A DNA stretch of 22,412 nucleotides. Origin: JOPF133 sp052144935 (lineage in GTDB: Bacteria; Acidobacteriota; Terriglobia; Bryobacterales; Bryobacteraceae). Both the position numbers and the translations under genes were made by a program. Positions within the stretch are counted from its first letter, which is position 1; each line of letters begins with the position of its first letter. Where the stretch lies: the NCBI GenBank assembly GCA_052144935.1, contig JBKQPR010000064.1, positions 1 through 22,412 of the forward strand, in the 5' to 3' direction. Positions 9,847-18,249 of this stretch are shown here, in pieces. The notes below the pieces were generated by a model. That model did no database searches, was not told where the DNA came from, and saw only the letters and a list, made by a program, of their open reading frames with translations.

Positions 9847-12630
9847 TTAGCGGTAAGCGAAGAGCATGGCGTAGACGATCAGGCCGATCAAAATCAGGCC
9901 GATGGTCAGCGCTGTGAAGCCCAGGCGGCGCCAGAATTTCACGTCGCGGGGCGCGGGCGCCGGCATCGTCATCTGGGCCAGCTCGCCGCTCTCCGCCAGT
10001 TGACGGTATTCCCGTGGACGGTCGCGCTGGAACTCCTCAAGCGGCATGCCCTCGGTGAAAATCACCGTATCCATGGGAAATTTCTCGGGGCGGAAGTGGG
10101 TGTTGAAAAAGTGCACCACGAAAATGAAACTCACCGCCAGCAGGGCTTCATCGCTATGGATGGTGGTGGCCACATTGACGGCCCACCCGGGCGCCACGCG
10201 CGTGAAGATCTCCGGGAACCACAGCACCAGGCCCGTGCCGCCGATCACGGCTACGCCCCAGAAGACCGCAAAGTAGTCGAATTTCTCCCAATAGGTCCAA
10301 CGGCCGTATTCGGGACGAGGGCCGCGTTTGAAAAACCATTTCAGGGAACCGGCCAGCTCATGCCAATCGCGCCGGTTGAAAAGCATGCTCTCGTCGCCGG
10401 CGATGAACTGGCGCCAACTCTTGCCGCTCGCCCGCCGCTGCTTCACCAGATCGTATACGTGAAGCCCGAAGTAGGTGAAGGTCAGGCCCGCGCAGAACCG
10501 GTGGATGATTCCCGCCGCTTCAAAACCGCCCAGCAGGTGGGCCAGGGCTTTGGCCCATCCGGCGTAGGAGAACTTCAGAATCATGCCCGTCAGGGCGAGT
10601 CCCAGGAAGCTGGATACGACCATCAGGTGAAGGTTGCGATGGAACCTCCGGAAGCGGCGCACGTAGATCCCCGCTTCGGCCGGTCCGTTCTTGATCTGCT
10701 TGCGGTATGCGAACGACCGGGGCAGCCAGAGCGCGGTGTGCGCGCCGGAGATGACCATCGTGCCGATCAGCAGGCCGGTCATGCCCCAGAAGGTGATGAA
10801 CAAGAAAGGATACTTCTTCGGATCGTGGTGGGTGGCGTGTGTCAGATAACCGGCGAACTGGCGGTGGGAGCCGGTATGGCACTTGCCGCAGGTGGCCACG
10901 ATGTTGTTCCGGCTGAGATGCGAGCGCGGATCGTTGACCGGAAGGATGTCGTGCGCGCCATGACAGTCGTAACACTTGGCGGTCTTCAGGTAACCCAGTT
11001 TGGAGACCTTGCCGTGGAAGGTCTCGAAGTACGCCTCGGTGATCTGCTGGTGACAGCGGCCGCACTGGTCCATGATGTTCAGCCGGAAATCGGAGAGGTC
11101 GGTGCGCTCGATGCTGTGGGCGGAGTGGCAGTCCTCGCAGACCGGAAGCGGTTTCCCGGAGCGGGTGACATTGGGGCTGTGGACGCTGGCGGTAAACAAC
11201 TCGTAGATGCCGCGGTGGCATTGCGCGCAGGTTTCGGCGATGTTGGCGCGGTTCACGCTGGAGCGTGGGTCTTTGCTGGGCAGTTCATGGTGCGAAGTGT
11301 GGCAGTTGGCGCAATTGGCGGTGACCGTCAGGCCGGCCTCCAGCAGGCCCGTGCCGTGGATGCTCTCGCGGTAACGTTCCACAATATGGTCCTGCTTGCC
11401 GGTGTAGCGCACGGCGGCCTTGTGCCCGGCCTGGTGGCATTTTGCGCACAGGGACGGGACGTTTCGCGAAAAGCTCGGCGAGGCGGGGTCGATCTTGCCC
11501 AGAACGCCATGCGTGCCGTGGCAATCCTGGCAGAGAGGCGCGTCGGGATTGCCTTGTGCGGCCAGGGTGCCGTGCGTGCTCTCGCCGTACTGGACCGCTT
11601 CCTTTTCGTGTTCGTGGCAGATGTTGCAGTCCACTTTATCCTTGATGGTGATGCAGGCTCTGGGGTTGGACGGGGTCCCGCCGGTATGGCATTGCGCGCA
11701 GGAGAGGCGGGAATGGCGCGAGCCGGCCAATTCAGCCGCGTTGACGTATAGCGAACCGGTTCGTCCGGCGCCGGTCCACTTCAGGTTGGGATTGGAGTGG
11801 CATCTCAAACAGTCCTCGCTGGACATCCCCTCGGTGTAGAAAACCTTGCGGATTTTGTGAGGCTCGTGGCAGTCGACGCACGCCGGGATCAGGTGCGGCT
11901 GCTTCTCCCACAACTCGCCGCGGATCACCTGGCGGTGCACGTCCTCGATCTTCGCGTGGCACTTCGTGCAGGTCTTGGCAATGTTCTGTTTGGCAATCGA
12001 GGAGCGAGGGTCCGTGTGGGGAAGCACGTTGTGCGCGGTATGGCAACTGGTGCAGACCGCCGTAACGGTCAGGCCCTGCTGGAAGAGGCCAACGCCATGA
12101 ACACTGTCCTTGTAATTTTCCGAGATGTTGGTCTGCGGGATGGCGCGCGTCTTGCTGACTTCGGCGTTTTCGCTGTGACACTGGCCGCATAGGGCCGGAA
12201 TGTTCATGGTGGCCACCGCCGACTTCGGGTTGGATGGGGGCAGGATATCGTGCGTTCCGTGGCACAGCTTGCAGCCGGGGGCGTACGGATCGTTCTGGGC
12301 CGCCTTCTTCCCGTGGACGCTGCCGGCATACTGGCCCTGCTCATCCGGATGGCACTGGCCGCAGTCGACGTGGGCCAACTTTTCCGGATGCGGCACTTCT
12401 TTGATGTCGCTGTGGCAGGCCACGCACTCCAGGGCGGCATGCGGAGACGCTTTCAAAGCGGCCGCATTGAATCCCGGCGGCACTCCGGCCTCGCGCTTCC
12501 CGGTACGCGGGCCCGCGTCATGGCAGCCGGCACAATCCTCGGCACGCGGTTGCGCCGCCTGCTGGCCACGGAGGCCGGTGGTCAGCAGGGTCGCAATGGC
12601 AGCGAGCCGGAATAAGTTCACGGCGGTCAT
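9847..12630 (-). CDS. 19-haem cytochrome c fused to a cytochrome b membrane domain (CbcL-like)
   Basis: This 927-aa respiratory protein has a signal peptide (about 1-23). Nineteen CXXCH haem-c motifs run from C33 to just before residue 600, including CAGCH, CKLCH, CVDCH, CNICH and CGKCH. Modules of the form CxxCHGTHDILPxxDP...NIxxxCxxCH recur at least five times, showing internal duplication. Residues 598-927 are an integral membrane domain with about six spans (near 608-632, 669-690, 707-730, 785-805, 825-843, 903-924) and candidate haem-b histidines H668, H710, H724, H825 and H840, as in FdnI/HydC-type cytochrome b. The order c-domain then b-domain matches Geobacter CbcL, an inner-membrane quinol oxidase with nine haems c; this one has roughly twice as many. 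It likely takes electrons from menaquinol to a periplasmic acceptor. The ATG at 12630 has no clear ribosome site. Confidence 0.93.
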   Translation of the reverse strand: MTAVNLFRLAAIATLLTTGLRGQQAAQPRAEDCAGCHDAGPRTGKREAGVPPGFNAAALKASPHAALECVACHSDIKEVPHPEKLAHVDCGQCHPDEQGQYAGSVHGKKAAQNDPYAPGCKLCHGTHDILPPSNPKSAVATMNIPALCGQCHSENAEVSKTRAIPQTNISENYKDSVHGVGLFQQGLTVTAVCTSCHTAHNVLPHTDPRSSIAKQNIAKTCTKCHAKIEDVHRQVIRGELWEKQPHLIPACVDCHEPHKIRKVFYTEGMSSEDCLRCHSNPNLKWTGAGRTGSLYVNAAELAGSRHSRLSCAQCHTGGTPSNPRACITIKDKVDCNICHEHEKEAVQYGESTHGTLAAQGNPDAPLCQDCHGTHGVLGKIDPASPSFSRNVPSLCAKCHQAGHKAAVRYTGKQDHIVERYRESIHGTGLLEAGLTVTANCANCHTSHHELPSKDPRSSVNRANIAETCAQCHRGIYELFTASVHSPNVTRSGKPLPVCEDCHSAHSIERTDLSDFRLNIMDQCGRCHQQITEAYFETFHGKVSKLGYLKTAKCYDCHGAHDILPVNDPRSHLSRNNIVATCGKCHTGSHRQFAGYLTHATHHDPKKYPFLFITFWGMTGLLIGTMVISGAHTALWLPRSFAYRKQIKNGPAEAGIYVRRFRRFHRNLHLMVVSSFLGLALTGMILKFSYAGWAKALAHLLGGFEAAGIIHRFCAGLTFTYFGLHVYDLVKQRRASGKSWRQFIAGDESMLFNRRDWHELAGSLKWFFKRGPRPEYGRWTYWEKFDYFAVFWGVAVIGGTGLVLWFPEIFTRVAPGWAVNVATTIHSDEALLAVSFIFVVHFFNTHFRPEKFPMDTVIFTEGMPLEEFQRDRPREYRQLAESGELAQMTMPAPAPRDVKFWRRLGFTALTIGLILIGLIVYAMLFAYR

Positions 12631-12694
12631 GGTGTGGTATTTTTCAACGAACTAGCCGGGCCGAGACTTCAAAACTGTATATAAATACCTCTTT

Positions 12695-12723
12695 ATCCTA
12701 TAATGCGTCGAAATTTTCGTCAA
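12695..12723 (-). promoter_or_regulatory. Sigma70-type promoter for the cytochrome gene
   Basis: On the minus strand TTGACG (12723-12718) and TAGGAT (12700-12695) are spaced by exactly 17 bases. They match the consensus at five and four positions. Transcription would start near 12688, giving a leader of about 58 nt before the cytochrome ATG. The local AT-rich stretch stands out from the GC-rich surroundings. Confidence 0.6.
12699..12704 (+). promoter_or_regulatory. Perfect -10 box facing the lipoprotein gene
   Basis: TATAAT at 12699-12704 is a consensus -10 element oriented to the right, 54 bases before the lipoprotein ATG. Its first two bases overlap the -10 box of the oppositely facing cytochrome promoter, so polymerase could not occupy both at once. 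No good -35 lies 16-18 bases upstream, so an activator may be needed. Confidence 0.45.
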
Positions 12724-12758
12724 GCTGTGAAAAAACTCTGTTCAAAAATGCAATTCGG

Positions 12759-13322
12759 ATGTACGCTCCCAATATGTGGAAGCATTTTCGTGGTGTGCCA
12801 GCGGTCGTGCTGGCCGCTGGGAGCCTGGCTTCCTGCAACAGCGCCGCCAGGAACGCGGCGCCTGTACCCGAAGCGGAGCAGGTGGTGGGCGCGGGCCTGA
12901 AGGAGCTTTACATGGCTGCCAGCGCGGCGGCTCCGCAGTCCCCGGCGCAGCAGAAAGTGATCCTGCGAATGGCTGAGAAGGCGTCTAATGGAAAGGAGCT
13001 GCTGCTGACGATGCGAGCGGCGGTGGGAGTTTTCCCTTCCGGCGCCGGGCCGCAGGACCAATCGGCAGAGAGCCATGTGCGCTCCATCGTGACCGCCAAG
13101 ATGATGGAGCTTGGCACACTGGACCAACTGATCGAGTACGCGACCGAGTACTTCGTCAACCCGGAAAGTACCCGGGCGTTCGTCGAGCGTATGTTTCAAC
13201 TCGGGAATGAGAACTCCGAACCACGGGAATGGTATCTCATCCGGGCAACCGCTAATCGCTTAAAAGTGGCCGATCTGGGGCAGCAGGCGCAAACCAGAGG
13301 AGACCAACTGGCAGGCAGATAA
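12759..13322 (+). CDS. Putative lipoprotein, function unknown, divergent from the cytochrome
   Basis: This 187-aa protein starts with a lipoprotein signal peptide: MWKHFRG, a short hydrophobic core, and lipobox LASC with acceptor C26. It should therefore be lipid-anchored in the envelope. The mature part is alpha-helical and rich in Ala, Glu and Gln (for example EAEQVVGAGLKELYMAAS, TLDQLIEYATEYF, TRAFVERMFQLG) with no family that I recognise. A second ATG at 12774 (MWKHF) would give the same lipoprotein with a tighter n-region; no ribosome site decides between them. It shares a bidirectional promoter region with the 19-haem cytochrome and is followed 45 bases later by a 50-aa membrane protein, so a role in the same respiratory module is plausible but unproved. 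Confidence 0.75.
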   Translation: MYAPNMWKHFRGVPAVVLAAGSLASCNSAARNAAPVPEAEQVVGAGLKELYMAASAAAPQSPAQQKVILRMAEKASNGKELLLTMRAAVGVFPSGAGPQDQSAESHVRSIVTAKMMELGTLDQLIEYATEYFVNPESTRAFVERMFQLGNENSEPREWYLIRATANRLKVADLGQQAQTRGDQLAGR

Positions 13323-13367
13323 CCTGGCTGGAGGCGGCCTGCCGCCGTCGATAGGGGGTCAAACGCG

Positions 13368-13520
13368 ATGACAGTCCTGGTGAGTAAGAACGGACCCAAG
13401 CAGCAGGAAGCGATCGAGCCAGCGGCACAAAGTTTCGTGCGCATGGCCATGATCCTGAGCCTCTCGATTCTCGGGATAGCGGGTGCTTACTTCGGCGCGT
13501 TGTATTGGATTACGCACTGA
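13368..13520 (+). CDS. 50-aa single-span membrane protein
   Basis: This small gene has 50 codons from ATG 13368 to TGA 13518-13520. GGGGG at 13354-13358 lies nine bases before the start, a good ribosome site. The first 25 residues are polar and charged (KNGPKQQEAIE), and residues about 26-47 form one hydrophobic span (MAMILSLSILGIAGAYFGAL), ending YWITH. Polar N-terminus and span suggest an inner-membrane protein. It lies 45 bases after the lipoprotein gene on the same strand and is probably co-transcribed. I do not recognise a family; by position it could be an accessory or assembly subunit of the divergent cytochrome. Confidence 0.7.
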   Translation: MTVLVSKNGPKQQEAIEPAAQSFVRMAMILSLSILGIAGAYFGALYWITH

Positions 13521-13522
13521 GG

Positions 13523-13547
13523 AGCCGGCCATTCGGAGCCGGCTTTA
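13523..13547 (+). terminator. Possible terminator after the small membrane protein gene
   Basis: AGCCGGC (13523-13529) and GCCGGCT (13538-13544) pair as a 7-bp stem with an 8-base loop, followed by a short TTTA. It starts two bases after the TGA. A second GC hairpin, CACCGG-GCG-CCGGTG (13573-13587), lies further along the same convergent gap before the kinase stop at 13651. Confidence 0.4.
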
Positions 13548-13650
13548 GATGGAGATCCGCCACACGGCGACGCACCGGGCGCCGGTGTGGGTGCGCCGGA
13601 GGAAAGCGCGCTGGTTCCCGGGGGCGTGGGGCCGCTATGGGCCACCGGCG

Positions 13651-16329
13651 TCATTTCCCCGCAGGCAACCGCCGCCGCAGTTCCTCGAGCCAGTTGAACA
13701 CGATCATCACCTGGTCGCTCGCCGGCGGCGATTGCTGCGCCGCCGGAGGCTTGACCATCAGGAACCGGTGCCCATCCGCGCTCACGTCATAACCGCGGTA
13801 GGCTGCCTCAAACAACACCTTCGGCCGCCCCGCACGAAATGTTGGAACGGTTTGAACCTCCACCGCCATCATTTTGTTTCCGCTGCGGTAGAACAACTCC
13901 CGCCCATTGCGCGACCAGCGCGGCAGCGTGCCTCCATCCGCCGAAATCGTGACCTTAGGGCCGGCGTCGGAATACGCCGTAACGTAAATTTCCTGGCGCC
14001 CGGTATCGTCGGCGGAGTACGCTACCCAATGTCCATCGGGCGATAGGTCCGGGGTCCACTTGGCGAATTCGGACTCCAGAATGGAGCGCGGCCCGGCGCC
14101 TTTCGACGAGCCGCCGTTTGCGAAACCCTCCAGAGGCGCCGCCCAGAGTCCTTTCTCCAGCGGGTAGTAGCCCAGGACTAGCTTGCCATCGGACGAAACG
14201 GATGATGGCGCAATGGGCCCCTTCTCGCGCCTGGTTGCGATGGCCGACGGCGGAGCGCTACGGTCGGCGGGCGCCCACATCGCCGCGGGATGCCCCGACC
14301 CGGGATTCCGCTCGTACACGATGCCCTTGCCATCCGGTGTCCAGATAGGGCCGAAGCTGAATCCATCGTTCGAGATGCGGTCCAGGATGCCGCGGGCGGT
14401 GTCGTACACCCAGATGTCACTGCTGCCATTGCTTAAAATGCCCAATGCAATGCGGTTCGCATCGGCTGGCGAAACACGCGCCGAACGATAACTTTGCGGC
14501 GGCGCCGCCAGCGGCTCCTCCGCGCCCTGGCGATCCACCCAAACCAGGGTATTTCCGGAGGACTGAGCGACCGTCCCTGGAACATAAACCAGCGTGCCGG
14601 AATTCGAGATGGCAAAAAAGGCAAACGGGCTAGTGGTATAACCCAAGACGCCGTCAATGACCGGAACCGGATCGCCCTTTATCTCCAGCCGCTCCGCGTC
14701 AAACGGCGCCGCCATCAGCGATCCCGTGGAGGCCACGTAGTAAACCAGGTATCCAGCCGTCGCCGGCGCGCCCGCCGGCACAAACTGTGCGATCGCGGCG
14801 GTGGGCGTCACGAGCAGCCGCTTCTTCGCGCCGGTCTGCGGATCGAGCGCGATGATCGGGTTCCCCGTCTGCCCACCGAAAACACTCAGGAGGATCTCCC
14901 GGCCGCCCGGCAGCAACTGCCCGCTGTAATAGAAAACCTCGGATTTTTCGATATCCGGTCGGGCAAGCACCACGGGTTTCCCGCCCGTGGAGGGAATTCC
15001 CATTAACACACCGTTGTCGATGAAAAGGATATTGCCGCCGGAGGCCCAGCTCTGGTGAGGACCCGTGCGCTGATTGCCAATCGGTGCCAGCGTCTGAACA
15101 ACGCCCCCGGCTATGGCGACTTTCTTCAACACGTTCGGACTGGGGCGCGAGTCCACGAAGCTGATCTGGCTGCCGTCCGGCGAGAAGCTGAGAAACGAAG
15201 CACCCTCGGTCCCCGCAATCGGCTTGGCCTCAAGCTGATCCATCGCGCGCACGTAAATCAGCCCCGTCCCCGTCCCCGACACAAACGCAATCCGCGAGCC
15301 ATCCGGCGAAATCGCCAGCGCGCCGGGAAGGTTTCGCACCGCCATCGAGGTCGCCACGCGAACCACCGGACGCTCCGGCGCCGGCCGAAGCCAACCCCAG
15401 ACAGCGACCGCCGCCGACGCCACCATCATGACCCCCACCACCGCCCAAGGCAGCCAGGCCCGCCGAGGCGAAGGGGCCGCAGCCACCGGCTCCGGTTCGG
15501 CTTCATCCAGGGTGAGCCGCGCATCGCCGATATCGCGCAGACGCTGCTTCGGGTTCTTGCGCAGGCAGCGCTCGATCAGGCGGCGAACCCGCGGCGGCGT
15601 CGCGGCGGGCAGCGCGGACCAATCGGGATCGCTCTTCAACACCGCGGCCAGGGTATCGGAGACCGTTTCGCCGCCGCCGAAGAGTTGTCGGCCGGTCAGC
15701 ATTTCGTACAGCACCACCCCGTACGCCCAGATGTCGGCGCGCTTATCCACCGGCTTGCCGCGTGCCTGCTCGGGGCTCATGTACGCGGCGGTGCCCAGGA
15801 TCGTGCCCACTTGGGTCATGGCCAGCGACAAGGTCGGCGATTGCGTGGAACTGCTGGCCGGCGCGGATTCCGTCGCCTTCGCCAGGCCGAAATCGAGCAG
15901 TTTCACAACGCCGGGGTGCCCGCTGGCGGGCCCCGTCACCTTGATGTTGGCCGGCTTCAAATCCCGATGCACCACGCCCTTCTCGTGCGCCGCCTCCAGC
16001 CCGGCGGCAATCTGGCGGGCATAGTCGAGGGCCGTCTCGATGGGCACCGGGCCTTTGAGGTCCTCGCCTTCCACCAGTTCCATGATGATGGCGCCCTGCT
16101 CGATCCCGTAGATCGCCGCGATGTTCGGATGATTCAGAGACGCCAGCACCTGTGCCTCGCGCTCGAAGCGGGCCATGCGCCCGGGATCCTCCGCGAATGC
16201 CGGCGGCAGAATCTTGATCGCCACGTCGCGATTGAGCTTGGTATCGGTGGCGCGATAGACGGCCCCCATGCCGCCCTCGCCGAGCTTGGAAACGATCCGG
16301 TAGTGCGCGATGGAGGACGGCGGGCTCAT
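13651..16329 (-). CDS. Membrane Ser/Thr protein kinase with TolB/WD40-like beta-propeller
   Basis: This 892-aa Hanks-type kinase carries catalytic residues throughout: glycine loop GEGGMGAV (17-24), K39 in VAIK, E58, HRDLKPAN (121-128), DFG (146-148) and SPE (185-187). The kinase ends near 275, followed by a Pro/Glu linker and one membrane span (about 293-313). The extracytoplasmic part is a TolB/WD40-like propeller built from repeats such as LAISPDGSRIAFVS, LSFSPDGSQISFVD, IWTPDGKGIVYE and LSPDGHWVAYSAD. This architecture is one of the commonest acidobacterial kinase types and differs from the TPR type at the left end. The ATG at 16329 puts the kinase fold at the N-terminus; the ribosome site is weak. 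Signal and substrate are unknown. Confidence 0.95.
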   Translation of the reverse strand: MSPPSSIAHYRIVSKLGEGGMGAVYRATDTKLNRDVAIKILPPAFAEDPGRMARFEREAQVLASLNHPNIAAIYGIEQGAIIMELVEGEDLKGPVPIETALDYARQIAAGLEAAHEKGVVHRDLKPANIKVTGPASGHPGVVKLLDFGLAKATESAPASSSTQSPTLSLAMTQVGTILGTAAYMSPEQARGKPVDKRADIWAYGVVLYEMLTGRQLFGGGETVSDTLAAVLKSDPDWSALPAATPPRVRRLIERCLRKNPKQRLRDIGDARLTLDEAEPEPVAAAPSPRRAWLPWAVVGVMMVASAAVAVWGWLRPAPERPVVRVATSMAVRNLPGALAISPDGSRIAFVSGTGTGLIYVRAMDQLEAKPIAGTEGASFLSFSPDGSQISFVDSRPSPNVLKKVAIAGGVVQTLAPIGNQRTGPHQSWASGGNILFIDNGVLMGIPSTGGKPVVLARPDIEKSEVFYYSGQLLPGGREILLSVFGGQTGNPIIALDPQTGAKKRLLVTPTAAIAQFVPAGAPATAGYLVYYVASTGSLMAAPFDAERLEIKGDPVPVIDGVLGYTTSPFAFFAISNSGTLVYVPGTVAQSSGNTLVWVDRQGAEEPLAAPPQSYRSARVSPADANRIALGILSNGSSDIWVYDTARGILDRISNDGFSFGPIWTPDGKGIVYERNPGSGHPAAMWAPADRSAPPSAIATRREKGPIAPSSVSSDGKLVLGYYPLEKGLWAAPLEGFANGGSSKGAGPRSILESEFAKWTPDLSPDGHWVAYSADDTGRQEIYVTAYSDAGPKVTISADGGTLPRWSRNGRELFYRSGNKMMAVEVQTVPTFRAGRPKVLFEAAYRGYDVSADGHRFLMVKPPAAQQSPPASDQVMIVFNWLEELRRRLPAGK

Positions 16330-16646
16330 AGTACAGGGCTTTGTGGCATGGTATCACTTTCGGACCAACTGGAAGCCGCCGCGGAGCCTGGGAACGAGCG
16401 GCGCGGCACTCGGAAAGAGAGGCTTTCCCGCGGGCCCCCGGTACGCCAAACAGCGTGCGAATTTCTACGCCGGATATTCGGAAAGTGACATCCAGCGGCC
16501 TGAGGGGTGCCTGCCGGGCTGGCCGGCCTCCACCGCAATGCTGTCGTGCAGGGAAGCTCCCCGCCCAAGGGCGGCCAGGCCGGGTGGGGAGATAGGTTCT
16601 TGCCTCGCGATGTCCACGATCCAGCAATGGTCCGGTGGAATCGCGG
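16330..16646. other. Gene-free interval between the PPC protein and kinase genes
   Basis: No credible gene is seen; the frames through here are extensions or shadows of the flanking genes. CCGCCC-AA-GGGCGG (16561-16574) could form a tight hairpin about 70 bases past the stop of the PPC/TPR gene, but lacks a U-tract. No convincing promoter was found for the kinase. Confidence 0.5.
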
Positions 16647-18047
16647 TCAATGCACCGTCAATGTGTAGGCTCCGGAGGTACTGGCCTGCGACCAGACCTG
16701 CACGTAATAGGTCTGGCCCCTCTCCACGTCCAGGGTGGTCTGCAGGCTCTCGCCCGGATTCCGCAAAGTGGGTCCGAAACCCATGCTCCGCATGTCCGGC
16801 CCGTAGAGTTGCACAGCCGGAATCAGGGTCACCGACTCGTTGTGGACTTCCAGCGTCAGCTTACCCGTCTGCGGGGCCAGGAACGAATAGTAATCGGTGT
16901 CGTCCCGGTCCATGATGTTGGCCTTGATGGGAGCGTATTCCAGCTTGCCGTCAGGGGAGGATTGAGGTTCGATTTTGTGGGCGTGGAAGATATCGTCGTT
17001 GGGCTCGTATTGGTCGTAGGCCTTCATCGGCTTGAGGGTCAGCACATACCTGCCACTGGAGCCGTCGGAGCCTGAGACCGCCAGGTAGATTGTGGAGTTG
17101 GGAGGAGCCGAACCGTAGACCGTGAGAGAGTTGCCCGGCTCGACCGTCTTGCGGCCCCAATCCAAAATCCGGACGTCGCCGTCGTAGATATCCAGCCGCG
17201 GGGCGAATTTGTAATCGTGGTTGATCAATTCCACGGCCAATACGTCGCGCGGGGCGGGCGGAGCGCTGCACCGGAAGAAATCGACATCGCCCATGCCAGC
17301 CGTGATTTCCCCTTCCACAGGGGTACCCACGGCGATCAGGTTGGCCGTAAACCGGTTGTTGTTCGGTTCGATCTCCCGCGTCAGTGGGGCCGCCACATCG
17401 GCGGTGAAACCTTTCAGCCGGTTGAGATTGGCGAGCACCGCCGGGTACTTGGGGTCGCGCGCCAGGGCCTCGCGAAAGGCGTTGCCCGCGCGCTGCCAGT
17501 CGTTGAGCTCCGCGTAGAGCACGCCCAGGTCGTTGAACACCGCCGGCACCGCGGCTTGTTTGGCGACCGACTCCAGCGTGTCCGCGGCTTCCGCAAAACT
17601 GCGCGCCCGCACCATCTCGCCGGCCCGCTGGAACTGCTTCGCGGGGATGCTGCTCTCGGAAGCCTTCCCGTAGTAGCGCAGATACTCGCGGTCCACCACC
17701 GCCCCATCGGCGATGTAGCCGGCCAGTATATTCCCGTTCGCCTTGGCGGCCTGCGCGGTCCGATGATTCAGTACGTACACGAAACCCATTCCCACGGCCA
17801 CTCCGACTAAGGTCAACAAGAGCAAACCCGCCACGATGGCGAGGTACGGCGGCTCTTTCCTTCGCTTGCGCCGCTTGCGGATGACGCCGGCGCCAAGGTA
17901 AGCATCGGGTCCGGGGTACGGGGGCTGAACTGGCGGGACGGCCTCGGACGGGGGAGGAACCTGGCGGGCTGCGTCTTGCGCCACGTCCCGCGCCGAGGGC
18001 GGATCGGAATCCGGACCGGGACTGAAAGCTGGTGTCGGAACAGACAT
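16647..18047 (-). CDS. Membrane-anchored TPR protein with two PPC domains
   Basis: This 466-aa protein starts at ATG 18047, chosen because GGGAGAGAGG lies three bases upstream and the 27 extra residues of the longer frame look non-coding. Residues 1-65 are a Pro-rich cytoplasmic segment ending in a basic patch (RKRRKRRK); one membrane span follows (about 69-93), then a TPR-like region (138-211: FAEAADTLESVAKQ, WQRAGNAFREALARDPKY). Two bacterial pre-peptidase C-terminal beta domains complete it, at about 225-338 (EPNNNRFTANLI, GDVDFFRCS) and 347-466 (YEPNDDIFHAHKI, RDDTDYYSFLAP). PPC domains usually ride on secreted hydrolases; here no catalytic domain is present. A periplasmic scaffold or binding role is inferred. 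Confidence 0.85.
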   Translation of the reverse strand: MSVPTPAFSPGPDSDPPSARDVAQDAARQVPPPSEAVPPVQPPYPGPDAYLGAGVIRKRRKRRKEPPYLAIVAGLLLLTLVGVAVGMGFVYVLNHRTAQAAKANGNILAGYIADGAVVDREYLRYYGKASESSIPAKQFQRAGEMVRARSFAEAADTLESVAKQAAVPAVFNDLGVLYAELNDWQRAGNAFREALARDPKYPAVLANLNRLKGFTADVAAPLTREIEPNNNRFTANLIAVGTPVEGEITAGMGDVDFFRCSAPPAPRDVLAVELINHDYKFAPRLDIYDGDVRILDWGRKTVEPGNSLTVYGSAPPNSTIYLAVSGSDGSSGRYVLTLKPMKAYDQYEPNDDIFHAHKIEPQSSPDGKLEYAPIKANIMDRDDTDYYSFLAPQTGKLTLEVHNESVTLIPAVQLYGPDMRSMGFGPTLRNPGESLQTTLDVERGQTYYVQVWSQASTSGAYTLTVH

Positions 18048-18152
18048 CGTCCTCTCTCCCGCCTGCTGCGGCGGACCAAGCACTTCGTCGGATTTGGGAT
18101 CGCTCCCGCGTGGCCCGCTCGTTTCCACTCCATTCTACTCCGGCCTCGGGAA

Positions 18153-18213
18153 TCTGTGCTAGCCTTGCTAGGCCGACTTTCCGCACTTCGGCCTGGCTAG
18201 TCTGTGCTACACT
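18153..18213 (+). promoter_or_regulatory. Divergent promoter region with a 9-bp direct repeat
   Basis: TCTGTGCTA occurs at 18153-18161 and again at 18201-18209, 48 bases apart. The second copy forms an extended -10 (TGC-TACACT, 18205-18213), placing a start about 30 bases before the RidA-like gene. On the other strand TAGAAT (18137-18132) could be the -10 for the PPC/TPR gene. The repeat may be a regulator site or simply a duplicated promoter. Confidence 0.35.
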
Positions 18214-18249
18214 TTTAGAACTCGCCGCGTGGTGTCGCGGAGGAGCACT

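Noticed and set aside
10000..11751. 583-codon plus-strand open frame
   Set aside because: It is antisense to the multihaem cytochrome, whose regular CXXCH spacing proves the opposite strand is coding.
15055..16488. 477-codon plus-strand open frame rich in His and Arg
   Set aside because: It is antisense to the beta-propeller kinase, which has intact catalytic motifs.
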